Shown here: positions 15,386 through 23,684 of the stretch, one piece after another | How the letters are laid out: each line of letters starts with the position of its first letter | Position numbering within the stretch: position 1 is the first letter of the stretch | The notes under the pieces: model-generated | The model's database searches: none | Seen by the model: the letters and a program-made list of their open reading frames with translations, nothing else | Told to the model about the DNA's origin: nothing | Made by a program: the position numbers and the translations under genes | From: Jeotgalibacillus alimentarius | Lineage (GTDB): Bacteria; Bacillota; Bacilli; Bacillales; Jeotgalibacillaceae | DNA length: 64,000 nucleotides | Assembly (NCBI RefSeq): GCF_000829445.1 | Contig: NZ_JXRQ01000017.1 | Coordinates: forward strand, 1-64,000 | Direction of reading: 5' to 3'

Positions 15386-15997
15386 ATGTCAAACGTAAAA
15401 TTAGCGATTATTTATTACAGTTCAACAGGAACAAATTATCAGCTTGCGAAGTGGGCGGAAGAAGCAGCGAAGGAATCCGGAGCTGAGGTTAAGGTATTAA
15501 AAGTTGAAGAGACTGCACCACAGCAGGCCATTGCTTCAAATCCTGCATGGAAAGAGCATTATGAAGAAACAAAAGATGTGCCAGTTGTTACGTTAAATGA
15601 TCTTGAGTGGGCGGATGCGTATATTTTCAGTATTCCGACACGTTACGGTACTATGCCGGCACAGATGAAAAACTTTATTGATACAACAGGTGGTCTTTGG
15701 TTCAATGGTAAGCTAGTCAATAAGGTAGTCAGCGGCATGAGTTCCGCTCAAAACCCGCACGGTGGCCAGGAAGCAACCATTTTGAACCTTTACACAACCA
15801 TGATGCACTGGGGTGCAATCATTGCAGCACCAGGCTATTCTGATCCGGTCACGTTCGCTTCAGGTGGAAATCCGTACGGCACGAGTGTGACAGTGGACCA
15901 GGACGGCAATATGAAAGAAGACGTTAAAGACGGTGTTAAATACCAGGCAAAACGCACAGTAGAAGTAGCAAAGTGGGTTAACGCAGGTAAGGCATAA
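15386..15997 (+). CDS. WrbA-type NAD(P)H:quinone oxidoreductase
   Basis: 203 residues. Flavodoxin-like, two-electron quinone reductase of the WrbA (type IV) family. Seen: Y-Y-S-S-T-G-T-N-Y phosphate loop at 10-18, P-T-R-Y-G-T-M-P-A-Q-M-K-N-F at about 84-97, the W-x-x-G insert (G-G-L-W-F-N-G-K), and G-G-Q-E near 128. AGGAGTG lies about 8 bases before ATG 15386. Single gene with its own terminator. Consistent with a quinone-stress role together with the two reductases next to it. Confidence 0.9.
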   Translation: MSNVKLAIIYYSSTGTNYQLAKWAEEAAKESGAEVKVLKVEETAPQQAIASNPAWKEHYEETKDVPVVTLNDLEWADAYIFSIPTRYGTMPAQMKNFIDTTGGLWFNGKLVNKVVSGMSSAQNPHGGQEATILNLYTTMMHWGAIIAAPGYSDPVTFASGGNPYGTSVTVDQDGNMKEDVKDGVKYQAKRTVEVAKWVNAGKA

Positions 15998-15999
15998 AA

Positions 16000-16034
16000 G
16001 AAAAACGCAGAGGCTCATGCCTTTGCGTTTTTTA
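16000..16034. terminator. Bidirectional terminator (WrbA-like gene / pseudouridine synthase)
   Basis: AAAAACGCA/TGCGTTTTTT stem with an inner GAGGC/GCCTT helix; T-runs on both strands. Confidence 0.88.
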
Positions 16035-16904
16035 GTGCAAATGAAAATATGCCGGCGGGGCGGCTTCAACTTCGATCAGCTCAAGCGTAAACGGATGTTC
16101 AAATGACAGCTTTTTTGCATGTAATGCCTGGCGATCGTACATTTTATTGTGTGATCCGTAAAGTGTATCACCAGCGATCGGATGTCCAATGTGGGACAGA
16201 TGCACTCTGATCTGATGAGTACGGCCGGTTTCAAGATTTAATTCAGCCAGTGACAGATGTTTTTCAGCATCATATTTTAACCTGCGGTAGTGTGTGACTG
16301 CTTTTTGCCCGCCTGGTGAAACTCTTCTTCTGACTGGATGATGTCTGTCTTTTCCGATTGCCTCAGAAATCGTTCCATGCTGATCAAGCTGACCCTCTGC
16401 GAGCGCAAGATAAGTACGTTTAATTAGTCTTTTTTCAAGCATCTGATCAAGCAGAGGTTTAATTGCCGGGTGTTTTGCAAAAAGGATTGCACCTGTCGTA
16501 TCGCGATCAAGCCTATGAACCGGCTGCGCATAACCGCTATGTCCGTTTGAGAGTAAGGCATGTATTACAGCGTTTTGCAGCGTCTTTGTATCAGCCTCAC
16601 TATTTGGATGTGTATCTGTATCTGCCGGTTTATTGACGATCATAAGGTGCTCGTCCTCAAATAAAATATCAATCTCTTTTTCCCAGGCTGGCGCTGACGG
16701 CTGAGCAACATATTCAATAGATAGAAGATCACCTGTTGAGAGAGGATCCTTCCAGGGCTTCAGCTCTCCGTTAATAAAGATACTCTTTTCCATTCTCCAC
16801 TGGTGAATGGTTTTTTTACTGAATGCCAGCTCTTCTTTCAATAGTGTATCAAGCGTTTTACCATCCCACTCGGGGTGAACGGTGATTGTAAATGATTGTT
16901 TCAC
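16032..16904 (-). CDS. RluA/RluD-family pseudouridine synthase (YhcT-like)
   Basis: 290 residues. Converts uridine to pseudouridine in RNA. Seen: an S4-like N-terminal part (K-T-L-D-T-L-L-K-E, then N-G-E), the catalytic motif H-R-L-D-R-D-T-T-G with its Asp at about residue 133, and G-R-T-H-Q-I-R-V-H-L near 226. The start is GTG at 16904, with AAAGGAG nine bases upstream. The RNA target cannot be told from sequence. It is followed, toward the right, by a terminator that separates it from the thioredoxin-like gene. Confidence 0.9.
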   Translation of the reverse strand: MKQSFTITVHPEWDGKTLDTLLKEELAFSKKTIHQWRMEKSIFINGELKPWKDPLSTGDLLSIEYVAQPSAPAWEKEIDILFEDEHLMIVNKPADTDTHPNSEADTKTLQNAVIHALLSNGHSGYAQPVHRLDRDTTGAILFAKHPAIKPLLDQMLEKRLIKRTYLALAEGQLDQHGTISEAIGKDRHHPVRRRVSPGGQKAVTHYRRLKYDAEKHLSLAELNLETGRTHQIRVHLSHIGHPIAGDTLYGSHNKMYDRQALHAKKLSFEHPFTLELIEVEAAPPAYFHLH

Positions 16905-16934
16905 TGATTTAAGCTCCTTTCGAATATTTATAAT

Positions 16935-16968
16935 GAAAAAACTGCCAGGAAGTTTTACTCCTGGCAGT
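16935..16968 (-). terminator. Terminator of the thioredoxin/bdbC operon
   Basis: Perfect ACTGCCAGGA/TCCTGGCAGT stem followed on the minus strand by six T. Confidence 0.92.
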
Positions 16969-16975
16969 GTTCATA

Positions 16976-17449
16976 TTATCCGCCTGTTACGTTCCGTTCA
17001 AAGAACTCGCGGTAATCTTCCTCAGGTGCAGCACCGACAATACCGTCAACCGGCTCACCATCTTCAAAGTGAATTAAAGTAGGTGTTGACTGAATGCCGT
17101 ATTTACTCCCCTGATCCTGGAACTCAATTAAGTTCATCTGAACCATATCAACGCCCATTTCTTCAGCGAGTGGTGCAAGCATTGGTGTAGTTTCAAGACA
17201 GTATTGACATTCAGGGCTGAAGAAATACACGGTTGTCGGTTCACCGCTTGTAATGCGCTCCTCAAGTTCATCCGGCAAAATCTGATTCTGATAGTTTTCG
17301 TTATCCAGCAGATCAATAGTAGACTGTTCCAGATCGTCTTTTCCATATGGATTTCCTTCGACTTTTGATTCGTTTTGCATATTAGTGATCAGTGCAATGG
17401 CAGCAAAAATTAATACGATTACACCGCCAAAGAGTAATACTTTTTTCAT
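16976..17449 (-). CDS. Membrane-anchored thioredoxin-like protein (BdbA/BdbD-like role)
   Basis: 157 residues: an N-terminal membrane anchor or signal (about 4-22), then a thioredoxin fold outside the membrane with active site C-Q-Y-C (about 86-89) and the cis-Pro loop Q-S-T-P-T-L. Its start overlaps the stop of bdbC by ATGA, so the two are translationally coupled. In this setting it is probably the extracytoplasmic thiol oxidase partner that BdbC re-oxidises. The active site differs from the C-P-x-C of BdbD, so a reductase or isomerase role is also possible. Confidence 0.83.
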   Translation of the reverse strand: MKKVLLFGGVIVLIFAAIALITNMQNESKVEGNPYGKDDLEQSTIDLLDNENYQNQILPDELEERITSGEPTTVYFFSPECQYCLETTPMLAPLAEEMGVDMVQMNLIEFQDQGSKYGIQSTPTLIHFEDGEPVDGIVGAAPEEDYREFFERNVTGG

Positions 17450-17877
17450 GATTGTGTTGCTCCTTTCGATTGCTTAAGAATAATCAGGCTGAATACAAAA
17501 ATAATCGTAAAGGCTGTCAGTGCTAAAAATGGAATTGTAATAAAGCCAGCCCAGTTAATATATTCCCCTGTGCATGGGACCATCCCGCATGACGGAGCAG
17601 AAGATGACAGGGCATCAATCTTTTGAATACTGTAATGGTAAATGGATATACATCCGCCAATCCCTGACAGAATTGCTGAATAGAGGGCAGCTTTTGCATC
17701 CTTTTTAATCACTGCAATCAGCAGGATCACTGCGAGCGGGTACATAAAGATTCTCTGATACCAGCAAAGTTCACAAGGCTCAAAGCCTCTGATCTCAGAG
17801 AAGTACAGTGAACCCATCACAGCAGTAAACGCAGCAGCCCAGGCAGCAAAAAGCATATTTTCTATCTTTTTGGTCAT
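17446..17877 (-). CDS. bdbC: Disulfide-bond formation protein BdbC (DsbB family)
   Basis: 143 residues with four membrane helices. DsbB-type quinone-linked thiol oxidase. The first cysteine pair is C-E-L-C in E-P-C-E-L-C-W-Y-Q-R (about 36-39), the second is C-x4-C in P-S-C-G-M-V-P-C (about 98-103). The frame is open for 23 more codons upstream, but AGAAGGCG before ATG 17877 and family length favour this start. First gene of a two-gene operon with the thioredoxin-like gene. Confidence 0.92.
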   Translation of the reverse strand: MTKKIENMLFAAWAAAFTAVMGSLYFSEIRGFEPCELCWYQRIFMYPLAVILLIAVIKKDAKAALYSAILSGIGGCISIYHYSIQKIDALSSSAPSCGMVPCTGEYINWAGFITIPFLALTAFTIIFVFSLIILKQSKGATQS

Positions 17878-18075
17878 TAAGACGCCTTCTTTCACAAAAA
17901 AACTATTGTCATTGAAGATTGTAAAAGTTAATTGTGAATAATACAAGCTTTGAAAATCAGGTATGGGAAATTACATATTGAATTTGTCTAAAGTTTGGCA
18001 CAAAAAGTATGGAAGCTGTTATTATTATTAATTGGGTTTATAATTAAATGAATACACGTTTGAGGAGTGAAACCT

Positions 18076-19620
18076 ATGTCTGAGAAACTGGATTTGTCTC
18101 AATTTGAGAAAAAGATGATCATTCGTAAAATGATTCATGCTGATATAGATAAAATTATTCATATGCAAAGACTGTGTTTCCCTGGCATGCAGCCATGGAA
18201 AGTGGAACATCTTGAAAGTCACCTTGAAATGTTCCCGGACGGTCAGCTTGTAGCGGAGCTTGATGGGGATATTATCGGGTCATGCTCAAGTCTGATTATT
18301 AACTTTGATGAATATGACGACCGCCATACGTGGGATGACGTAACAGATGAAGGGTACATTACAAATCATAATCCGGACGGCTATAACCTGTACGGGATCG
18401 AAGTGATGGTTCATCCCGATTTCCGCCGGATGAAAGTCGGTCACAGACTGTATGAAGCAAGAAGAGAACTTGCGCGGGAATTCAATCTGAAAAGTATTAT
18501 CATCGGCGGGCGTATTCCAAACTATCATAAATACGCAGGCGAAATGTCTCCTCGTGAATACGTAGATTCAGTTCAAATGCATAAAATCTATGATCCGGTC
18601 CTGTCATTTCAGCTGATTAACGGTTTTACACTGATGAGGATCAATCCGAATTATCTTCCGGACGATAAGCAGTCGAATAAGTATGCAACATTAATGGAAT
18701 GGAACAATGTGGACTACCGTCCGAAGACGAAGAGACACTTTAAGACAAGCCACCCTGTGCGCATCTGTGTGGTTCAGTACATGATGCGTCAGATCGATTC
18801 TTTCACAGATTTTGCAAATCAGGTTGAATACTTTACAGATGTGGCATCAGACGCACAATCAGATTTTGTTGTGTTTCCTGAGATTTTTACTACTCAGCTG
18901 ATGTCCTTCCTGAACGAAAAGTCTCCGAGTATGGCAGTCAGAAAGCTGACAGATTACACGGAAGAGTATATTGAACTCTTCACAGATCTTGCAGTGCGCT
19001 ACAACGTTAATATTATTGGCGGCTCTCACTTTGTAAAAGAAGAAGATGACGAGATTTATAACATCGCTTATCTGTTCAGAAGAGACGGAACGATTGAGAA
19101 GCAGTATAAGCTTCACATCACACCAAACGAAAGAAAGTGGTGGGGAATCAGCCCGGGAGATACAGTACGTGTATTTGATACTGACTGTGGAAAAATCGCA
19201 ATTCAGATCTGCTATGATATTGAGTTTCCTGAGCTTGCACGTATCGCAACGGATATGGGCGCAAAGATTATCTTCACGCCATTCTGTACAGAAGACCGTC
19301 AGGGGTATCTGCGTGTAAGATACTGCTCACAGGCACGTGCTGTTGAAAATCAGATCTACACAGTGATTTCAGGTACAGTCGGCAACCTGCCGGAAACTGA
19401 AAACATGGATATTCAGTATGCACAATCAGCAATTTTTGCACCGTCTGACTTTGAATTTGCGCGTGATGGTATTGTAGGAGAGACAGATCCAAACCTTGAA
19501 ATGGTGATGATCGGTGACGTTGACCTTGAAATTCTGCGTCGTCAGCGCCAGGGCGGAACCGTGCGCCAGCTGAAAGACCGCAGACATGACATCTATTCAA
19601 TCAACTATAAAAAGCAGTAA
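18076..19620 (+). CDS. Bifunctional GNAT acetyltransferase / carbon-nitrogen hydrolase (YhcX-like)
   Basis: 514 residues, matching B. subtilis YhcX. Two fused domains: an N-terminal GNAT fold (about 18-190; acetyl-CoA loop R-R-M-K-V-G-H-R-L near 119-127) and a C-terminal nitrilase/amidase fold (about 225-500). Catalytic triad of the latter: Glu in F-P-E-I-F, Lys in Y-K-L-H-I-T, Cys in Q-I-C-Y-D-I-E-F-P. The substrate is unknown. GGAGTG lies eight bases before ATG 18076; a GTG three codons earlier is less likely. Single gene with its own terminator. Confidence 0.9.
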   Translation: MSEKLDLSQFEKKMIIRKMIHADIDKIIHMQRLCFPGMQPWKVEHLESHLEMFPDGQLVAELDGDIIGSCSSLIINFDEYDDRHTWDDVTDEGYITNHNPDGYNLYGIEVMVHPDFRRMKVGHRLYEARRELAREFNLKSIIIGGRIPNYHKYAGEMSPREYVDSVQMHKIYDPVLSFQLINGFTLMRINPNYLPDDKQSNKYATLMEWNNVDYRPKTKRHFKTSHPVRICVVQYMMRQIDSFTDFANQVEYFTDVASDAQSDFVVFPEIFTTQLMSFLNEKSPSMAVRKLTDYTEEYIELFTDLAVRYNVNIIGGSHFVKEEDDEIYNIAYLFRRDGTIEKQYKLHITPNERKWWGISPGDTVRVFDTDCGKIAIQICYDIEFPELARIATDMGAKIIFTPFCTEDRQGYLRVRYCSQARAVENQIYTVISGTVGNLPETENMDIQYAQSAIFAPSDFEFARDGIVGETDPNLEMVMIGDVDLEILRRQRQGGTVRQLKDRRHDIYSINYKKQ

Positions 19621-19626
19621 TCTTAA

Positions 19627-19676
19627 AGGACATGACAAACCTTCTTGCATGAAGGTCTGTCATGTCCTATTTTTAC
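19627..19676 (+). terminator. Terminator after the YhcX-like gene
   Basis: AGGACATGACA/TGTCATGTCCT with an inner ACCTTC/GAAGGT helix, then five T. Confidence 0.92.
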
Positions 19677-19750
19677 GGGCTTCTTTCAGACTTTTCAATA
19701 TTCAATACAGGGCGTGCGTGCTACAATAAGAAAAAAGTGGAGGGGATTTT

Positions 19751-21484
19751 ATGAGCGTACAACAGGTTTATAATAAATGGGTTACTTTTGACGGGCTGGA
19801 CCAGGAGCTTCACGCTGAGCTGGCAGCGATGAAAGGCAATGATAAAGCGATAGAAGATGCGTTTTATAAAAATCTTGAATTCGGCACAGGCGGTATGCGC
19901 GGAGAAATTGGAGCAGGAACGAATAAGATGAATATCTATACTGTCCGCAAAGCAGCTGAAGGGCTCGCTAAGTACATAGAAAAAAATGGTGAAGATGCAA
20001 AGAAGAAGGGTGTCGTGCTGGCCTATGACTGCCGCAGAAAATCTCCGGAATTCTCACTTGAGATTGCACGCACGCTCGCCTCTCACGGCATTAAAACATA
20101 TGTGTTTGAGTCATTGCGCTCAACACCTGAACTGTCATTTGCCGTACGTCACCTTGGAACGTTCATGGGTGGAATGACAACAGCCAGTCATAACCCGCCG
20201 GAATACAACGGCTTTAAAGTGTATGGTGCGGATGGTGCACAGCTGAACCTGCAGGATGCTGACGATGTGATTGATGAAATTAACATCATTGAAAATGAGC
20301 TGGATATTCAGGTGAAGCCTGTGGATGAACTGAAAGCTCAGGGTCTGATCGAAATGGTAGGAGCAGACGTGGATGACGCTTATGCAGAGCACCTGATCAC
20401 TGTATCTGAAAAGCCGCAGATGGCAAGAGAAACGGACCTGAAAGTTGTCTTCTCACCACTTCACGGTGCATCGAATGTAATGGTTCAGCGCGGACTGAAA
20501 GCGCTTGGGTATGACGTGCATGTAGTAACAGAGCAGGAACAGCCTGACTCTGAATTCCCTACTCTTAAATCTCCTAACCCTGAGGAGCCGGGTGCATTTG
20601 AACTTGCGATCCGTGACGGGAAAGAGATTGGAGCAGATCTTTTAATCACTGCTGATCCGGATGGAGACAGACTGGGTCTTGCTGTTCAGGGACCGAACGG
20701 TGAGTATACACTGCTGACAGGGAACCAGACTGGTGCGATCCTTCTTGATTATCTGCTTGCCAGAAAAAAAGAAAAAGGTCACCTGCCTGAAAACGGACGC
20801 GTGTTTAAGACCATTGTAACCTCTGAAATCGGCCGGAAAGTAGCTGAGCATTACGGTGCAACTGCTGAAGACGTACTGACAGGGTTCAAATTTATCGGAG
20901 AAAAAATTAAAGCTTACGAAGCAACAGGTGAGTACGCATTCCTGTTTGGCTATGAAGAAAGCTATGGCTATCTGGTAAAAGACTTTGCACGTGATAAAGA
21001 TGCGATTCAGGCTGCCCTTCTTGCGACAGAAGCAGCTGCTTATCATAAAGCTGAAGGAAAGACACTATATGAAGTACTGCTGGCACTTTATGAGGAGCAC
21101 GGTTACTTTAAAGAAGACCTTGAATCGATCACGATGAAAGGAAAAGACGGTGCTGAAAAAATTCAGTCTCTGCTTTCGTCACTGCGCGAAAAACCATTGT
21201 CTGAAATTGCAGGACTGTCAGTTGATGCTCAGGAAGACTATCTAACATCACTGCGCCGGCACTCAAAAGAAGGGGCAGAATATAAAATCAATCTTCCCTC
21301 ATCTAACGTACTGAAATATTTCCTTGAAGATGGTTCGTGGGTATGTGTACGCCCAAGCGGCACAGAACCGAAAATCAAATTTTACTTCAGCGTAATCGGG
21401 TCAACACTTGAAAACAGTGAAGAAAAACTAAACAGTGTTAAAGATTCCTTCATGGAAAAAATCCGTGCTGAATTGAATAATTAA
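19751..21484 (+). CDS. pgcA: Phosphoglucomutase / phosphomannomutase PgcA
   Basis: 577 residues, alpha-D-phosphohexomutase superfamily. It interconverts glucose 1- and 6-phosphate and feeds UDP-glucose for wall teichoic acid and glycolipid. Seen: the phosphoserine loop T-A-S-H-N-P-P-E-Y-N-G (about 142-152), metal loop D-P-D-G-D-R-L-G (about 303-310), sugar-binding G-Y-E-E-S-Y-G (about 401), and the phosphate loop R-P-S-G-T-E-P-K near 535. GGAGGGG is 7 bases before the ATG. Single gene. Confidence 0.93.
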   Translation: MSVQQVYNKWVTFDGLDQELHAELAAMKGNDKAIEDAFYKNLEFGTGGMRGEIGAGTNKMNIYTVRKAAEGLAKYIEKNGEDAKKKGVVLAYDCRRKSPEFSLEIARTLASHGIKTYVFESLRSTPELSFAVRHLGTFMGGMTTASHNPPEYNGFKVYGADGAQLNLQDADDVIDEINIIENELDIQVKPVDELKAQGLIEMVGADVDDAYAEHLITVSEKPQMARETDLKVVFSPLHGASNVMVQRGLKALGYDVHVVTEQEQPDSEFPTLKSPNPEEPGAFELAIRDGKEIGADLLITADPDGDRLGLAVQGPNGEYTLLTGNQTGAILLDYLLARKKEKGHLPENGRVFKTIVTSEIGRKVAEHYGATAEDVLTGFKFIGEKIKAYEATGEYAFLFGYEESYGYLVKDFARDKDAIQAALLATEAAAYHKAEGKTLYEVLLALYEEHGYFKEDLESITMKGKDGAEKIQSLLSSLREKPLSEIAGLSVDAQEDYLTSLRRHSKEGAEYKINLPSSNVLKYFLEDGSWVCVRPSGTEPKIKFYFSVIGSTLENSEEKLNSVKDSFMEKIRAELNN

Positions 21485-21530
21485 TTCTTTCTAAAAAGTT
21501 GAGAAAAAGTATTGGTTCTTATCTGAATCA

Positions 21531-21676
21531 CAGGTGAACGTAGCGGAAGGCGGTGACTCCGGGACGATTAGCGGGATAGCTGAGACCCCACAGCGCAAAG
21601 CGCGAGGAGGCTTGGGATGGGGCCAAAAAACGGCCCACATCCGGAAAGCACCGCCTGCAGCGCAGTGAACCGGTTA
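21531..21676 (+). repeat. Interspersed repeat R1, copy b
   Basis: Same ends as copy a (AGGTGAACGTAGCGGAAGGCGG and CCGCCTGCAGCGCAGTGAACCGG). Core reads GAGACCCCACAG...GAGGAGGCT, followed by an added hairpin TGGGGCC...GGCCCA region. As with copy a, it lies between a stop codon and that gene's terminator. Confidence 0.85.
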
Positions 21677-21681
21677 TTGAA

Positions 21682-21719
21682 TAAAGAGGCTGAGACACCA
21701 ATGTCGCAGCCTCTTTTCA
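21682..21719 (+). terminator. Terminator downstream of repeat R1b
   Basis: AAAGAGGCTG/CAGCCTCTTT stem plus T-run; probably ends the pgcA transcript. Confidence 0.85.
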
Positions 21720-21789
21720 GTCTATTGACTGATTAGTTCAACCCTGTTTTTACCCTATAATAAAAACAGACGAAACGGATGGTGATCGA

Positions 21790-22899
21790 ATGAACGATCC
21801 AACTCACGTGACAATCCTGAAAGAAATCGCTGAACTTCTCAACGAAGAAACAGAAATTGAGTCGATGCTTCAGGGTTCACTCGAAAAATTCCTTGAAGGA
21901 ACACACTTCCACACCGGCTGGATCTTTTTTATCGAAGAGAGCGGCAGGCACACGCTGATTGCCCATGAAAATCTTCCTGAGGTACTTATGCATAAGGATT
22001 GCTTTTATATGAAAAATGGGGGCTGCTGGTGTGTTAATCGTTTCAGGCAGGGGAGATTGAAAAAAGCCTCGAACATTATTGAGTGCAAGCGGATCACTGA
22101 AGCGCTTCATAAAAGCAGTGAGAATCCTGAAGGTATTACACACCATGCGACAGTACCCCTTCAGTCTGGAAACGAACGTTTTGGACTGTTAAACGTTGCA
22201 ACGCCCGGTAGAAGAAGCTTTGAAGAACATGAACTCGCGCTCTTAGAATCCGTAGCCTTTCAGATCGGCTCAGCGATTAAAAGGATGCAGCTGACGAAAA
22301 AAGAACAAGAAGTAGCGCTGATGCAGGAGCGTAACAGATTAGCACGCGATCTCCATGATTCAGTCAATCAATTATTATTTTCAATGACGCTCACTGCAAG
22401 AGGGGGAGCGGAAATGACTGATGATCAAGAGGTGAAAGAGACATTTCACAGCCTTCAATCTCTTGCACAGGAAGCATTGACTGAAATGAGAGCGCTGATC
22501 TGGCAGCTTCGTCCAAAAGGAATGGAAGGCGGCTTGACAGAAGCTTTGAATGGGTTTGCAGAGATGCTTGGATTAAAAGCATCTATCAAGATAGAGGGAG
22601 TACTGAATCTCCCCGCCAAAGTGGAAGAAACGATATTCAGGATCGGTCAGGAAGCCATTACAAACTGTAAAAGGCATGCTGAAGCAAAAGATATCTATAT
22701 ATGGATTGAAGCGAAGGGCGATAAAGTTGAGATGACAATCCGTGATTTTGGCAGAGGTTTTTTCCCTGAGCATACAGACAAAGTGCCATCAGTCGGCTTA
22801 TCAAGTATGCAGGAGAGAACGCGTCTGTTAAATGGAGAGTTCTCATTGAAAAGTGCCCCGTCAGAGGGAACACAGATTAAGGTCATACTGCCTTACTAG
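21790..22899 (+). CDS. yhcY: GAF-domain sensor histidine kinase, AirS/YhcY-like
   Basis: 369 residues, no membrane segment. N-terminal GAF domain (about 10-165), HisKA_3 dimerisation domain with phospho-acceptor His189 (L-A-R-D-L-H-D-S-V-N-Q), and a HATPase domain at the C terminus (N-C-K-R-H-A, G-R-G-F, G-L-S-S-M-Q-E-R). The GAF part has four cysteines, C71, C79, C81 and C99, spaced C-x7-C-x-C-x17-C. Staphylococcus AirS (formerly YhcS) binds a redox-active 2Fe-2S cluster through a very similar set, so oxygen or redox sensing is likely. The ATG at 21790 has GGTG seven bases before it. Forms a pair with the regulator 11 bases downstream. Confidence 0.9.
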   Translation: MNDPTHVTILKEIAELLNEETEIESMLQGSLEKFLEGTHFHTGWIFFIEESGRHTLIAHENLPEVLMHKDCFYMKNGGCWCVNRFRQGRLKKASNIIECKRITEALHKSSENPEGITHHATVPLQSGNERFGLLNVATPGRRSFEEHELALLESVAFQIGSAIKRMQLTKKEQEVALMQERNRLARDLHDSVNQLLFSMTLTARGGAEMTDDQEVKETFHSLQSLAQEALTEMRALIWQLRPKGMEGGLTEALNGFAEMLGLKASIKIEGVLNLPAKVEETIFRIGQEAITNCKRHAEAKDIYIWIEAKGDKVEMTIRDFGRGFFPEHTDKVPSVGLSSMQERTRLLNGEFSLKSAPSEGTQIKVILPY

Positions 22900-22910
22900 G
22901 AGGAACTGCT

Positions 22911-23564
22911 GTGACAATAAAATTACTGATCGCTGATGATCACCATGTTGTAAGAAGAGGACTTGTCTTCTTTTTAAAAACACAAAAAGATATTGAAATT
23001 GTTGGAGAAGCAAAAAATGGGGTAGAGGCAGTAGCAATGGTGAAGAAGTTTCAGCCGGATGTCGTACTCATGGATCTTGTGATGCCTGAGATGGACGGGA
23101 TCGAAGCAACGAGAGAGATTAAGCGTGCACTGCCATCAACAGAGATTATGATGCTGACAAGCTTTTCAGATCAGGATCACGTCGTGCCAGCCATTGAAGC
23201 AGGTGCTGCCGGCTATCAGTTAAAAGATATAGAACCTGATGAGCTTGCTGATTCAATCAGAAAGCTCGTAAAAGGTGAAAATACGCTCCATCCAAAGGCA
23301 ACCAGTCACCTGATGACACGCACGAACCCGGACCAGCAGTCACCGCATGAGATTCATCAGCTAACAAAAAGAGAGAAAGATGTACTGCTTGAACTTGCCA
23401 AAGGGAAAAGTAATAAAGAGATTGCTGCTTCACTGTTTATTACAGAAAAAACCGTGAAAACGCATATATCCAACCTTTTCTCAAAGCTTGAAGTATCAGA
23501 CCGCACGCAGGCTGCGCTTTATGCAGTCAGACACGGCCTTGCTTCCCCTGACAGAAAGTTTTAG
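22911..23564 (+). CDS. yhcZ: LuxR/NarL-type response regulator, AirR/YhcZ-like
   Basis: 217 residues. Receiver domain (1-120; acidic pair D9-D10, phospho-acceptor D55 in L-M-D-L-V-M-P, T/S and K of the switch later) and a C-terminal LuxR HTH (about 145-205; L-T-K-R-E-K-D-V-L, N-K-E-I-A, T-V-K-T-H-I-S-N). GTG start at 22911 with AGGAGG seven bases upstream, directly after the kinase gene, so the pair is one operon closed by a terminator. Confidence 0.92.
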   Translation: MTIKLLIADDHHVVRRGLVFFLKTQKDIEIVGEAKNGVEAVAMVKKFQPDVVLMDLVMPEMDGIEATREIKRALPSTEIMMLTSFSDQDHVVPAIEAGAAGYQLKDIEPDELADSIRKLVKGENTLHPKATSHLMTRTNPDQQSPHEIHQLTKREKDVLLELAKGKSNKEIAASLFITEKTVKTHISNLFSKLEVSDRTQAALYAVRHGLASPDRKF

Positions 23565-23567
23565 ATG

Positions 23568-23597
23568 AAACCGGAATGTTTTTATTCCGGTTTTTTT
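23568..23597 (+). terminator. Terminator of the yhcYZ operon
   Basis: AAACCGGAAT/ATTCCGGTTT stem with T-rich loop, then T7. Confidence 0.93.
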
Positions 23598-23684
23598 CAT
23601 TGGGTATGTTTGCGGGTGGACAGTACTGATTAAACCATCTTTATAGTGGGTAACACAAAAGAAAGACAAAAGGAGGACTTCATC

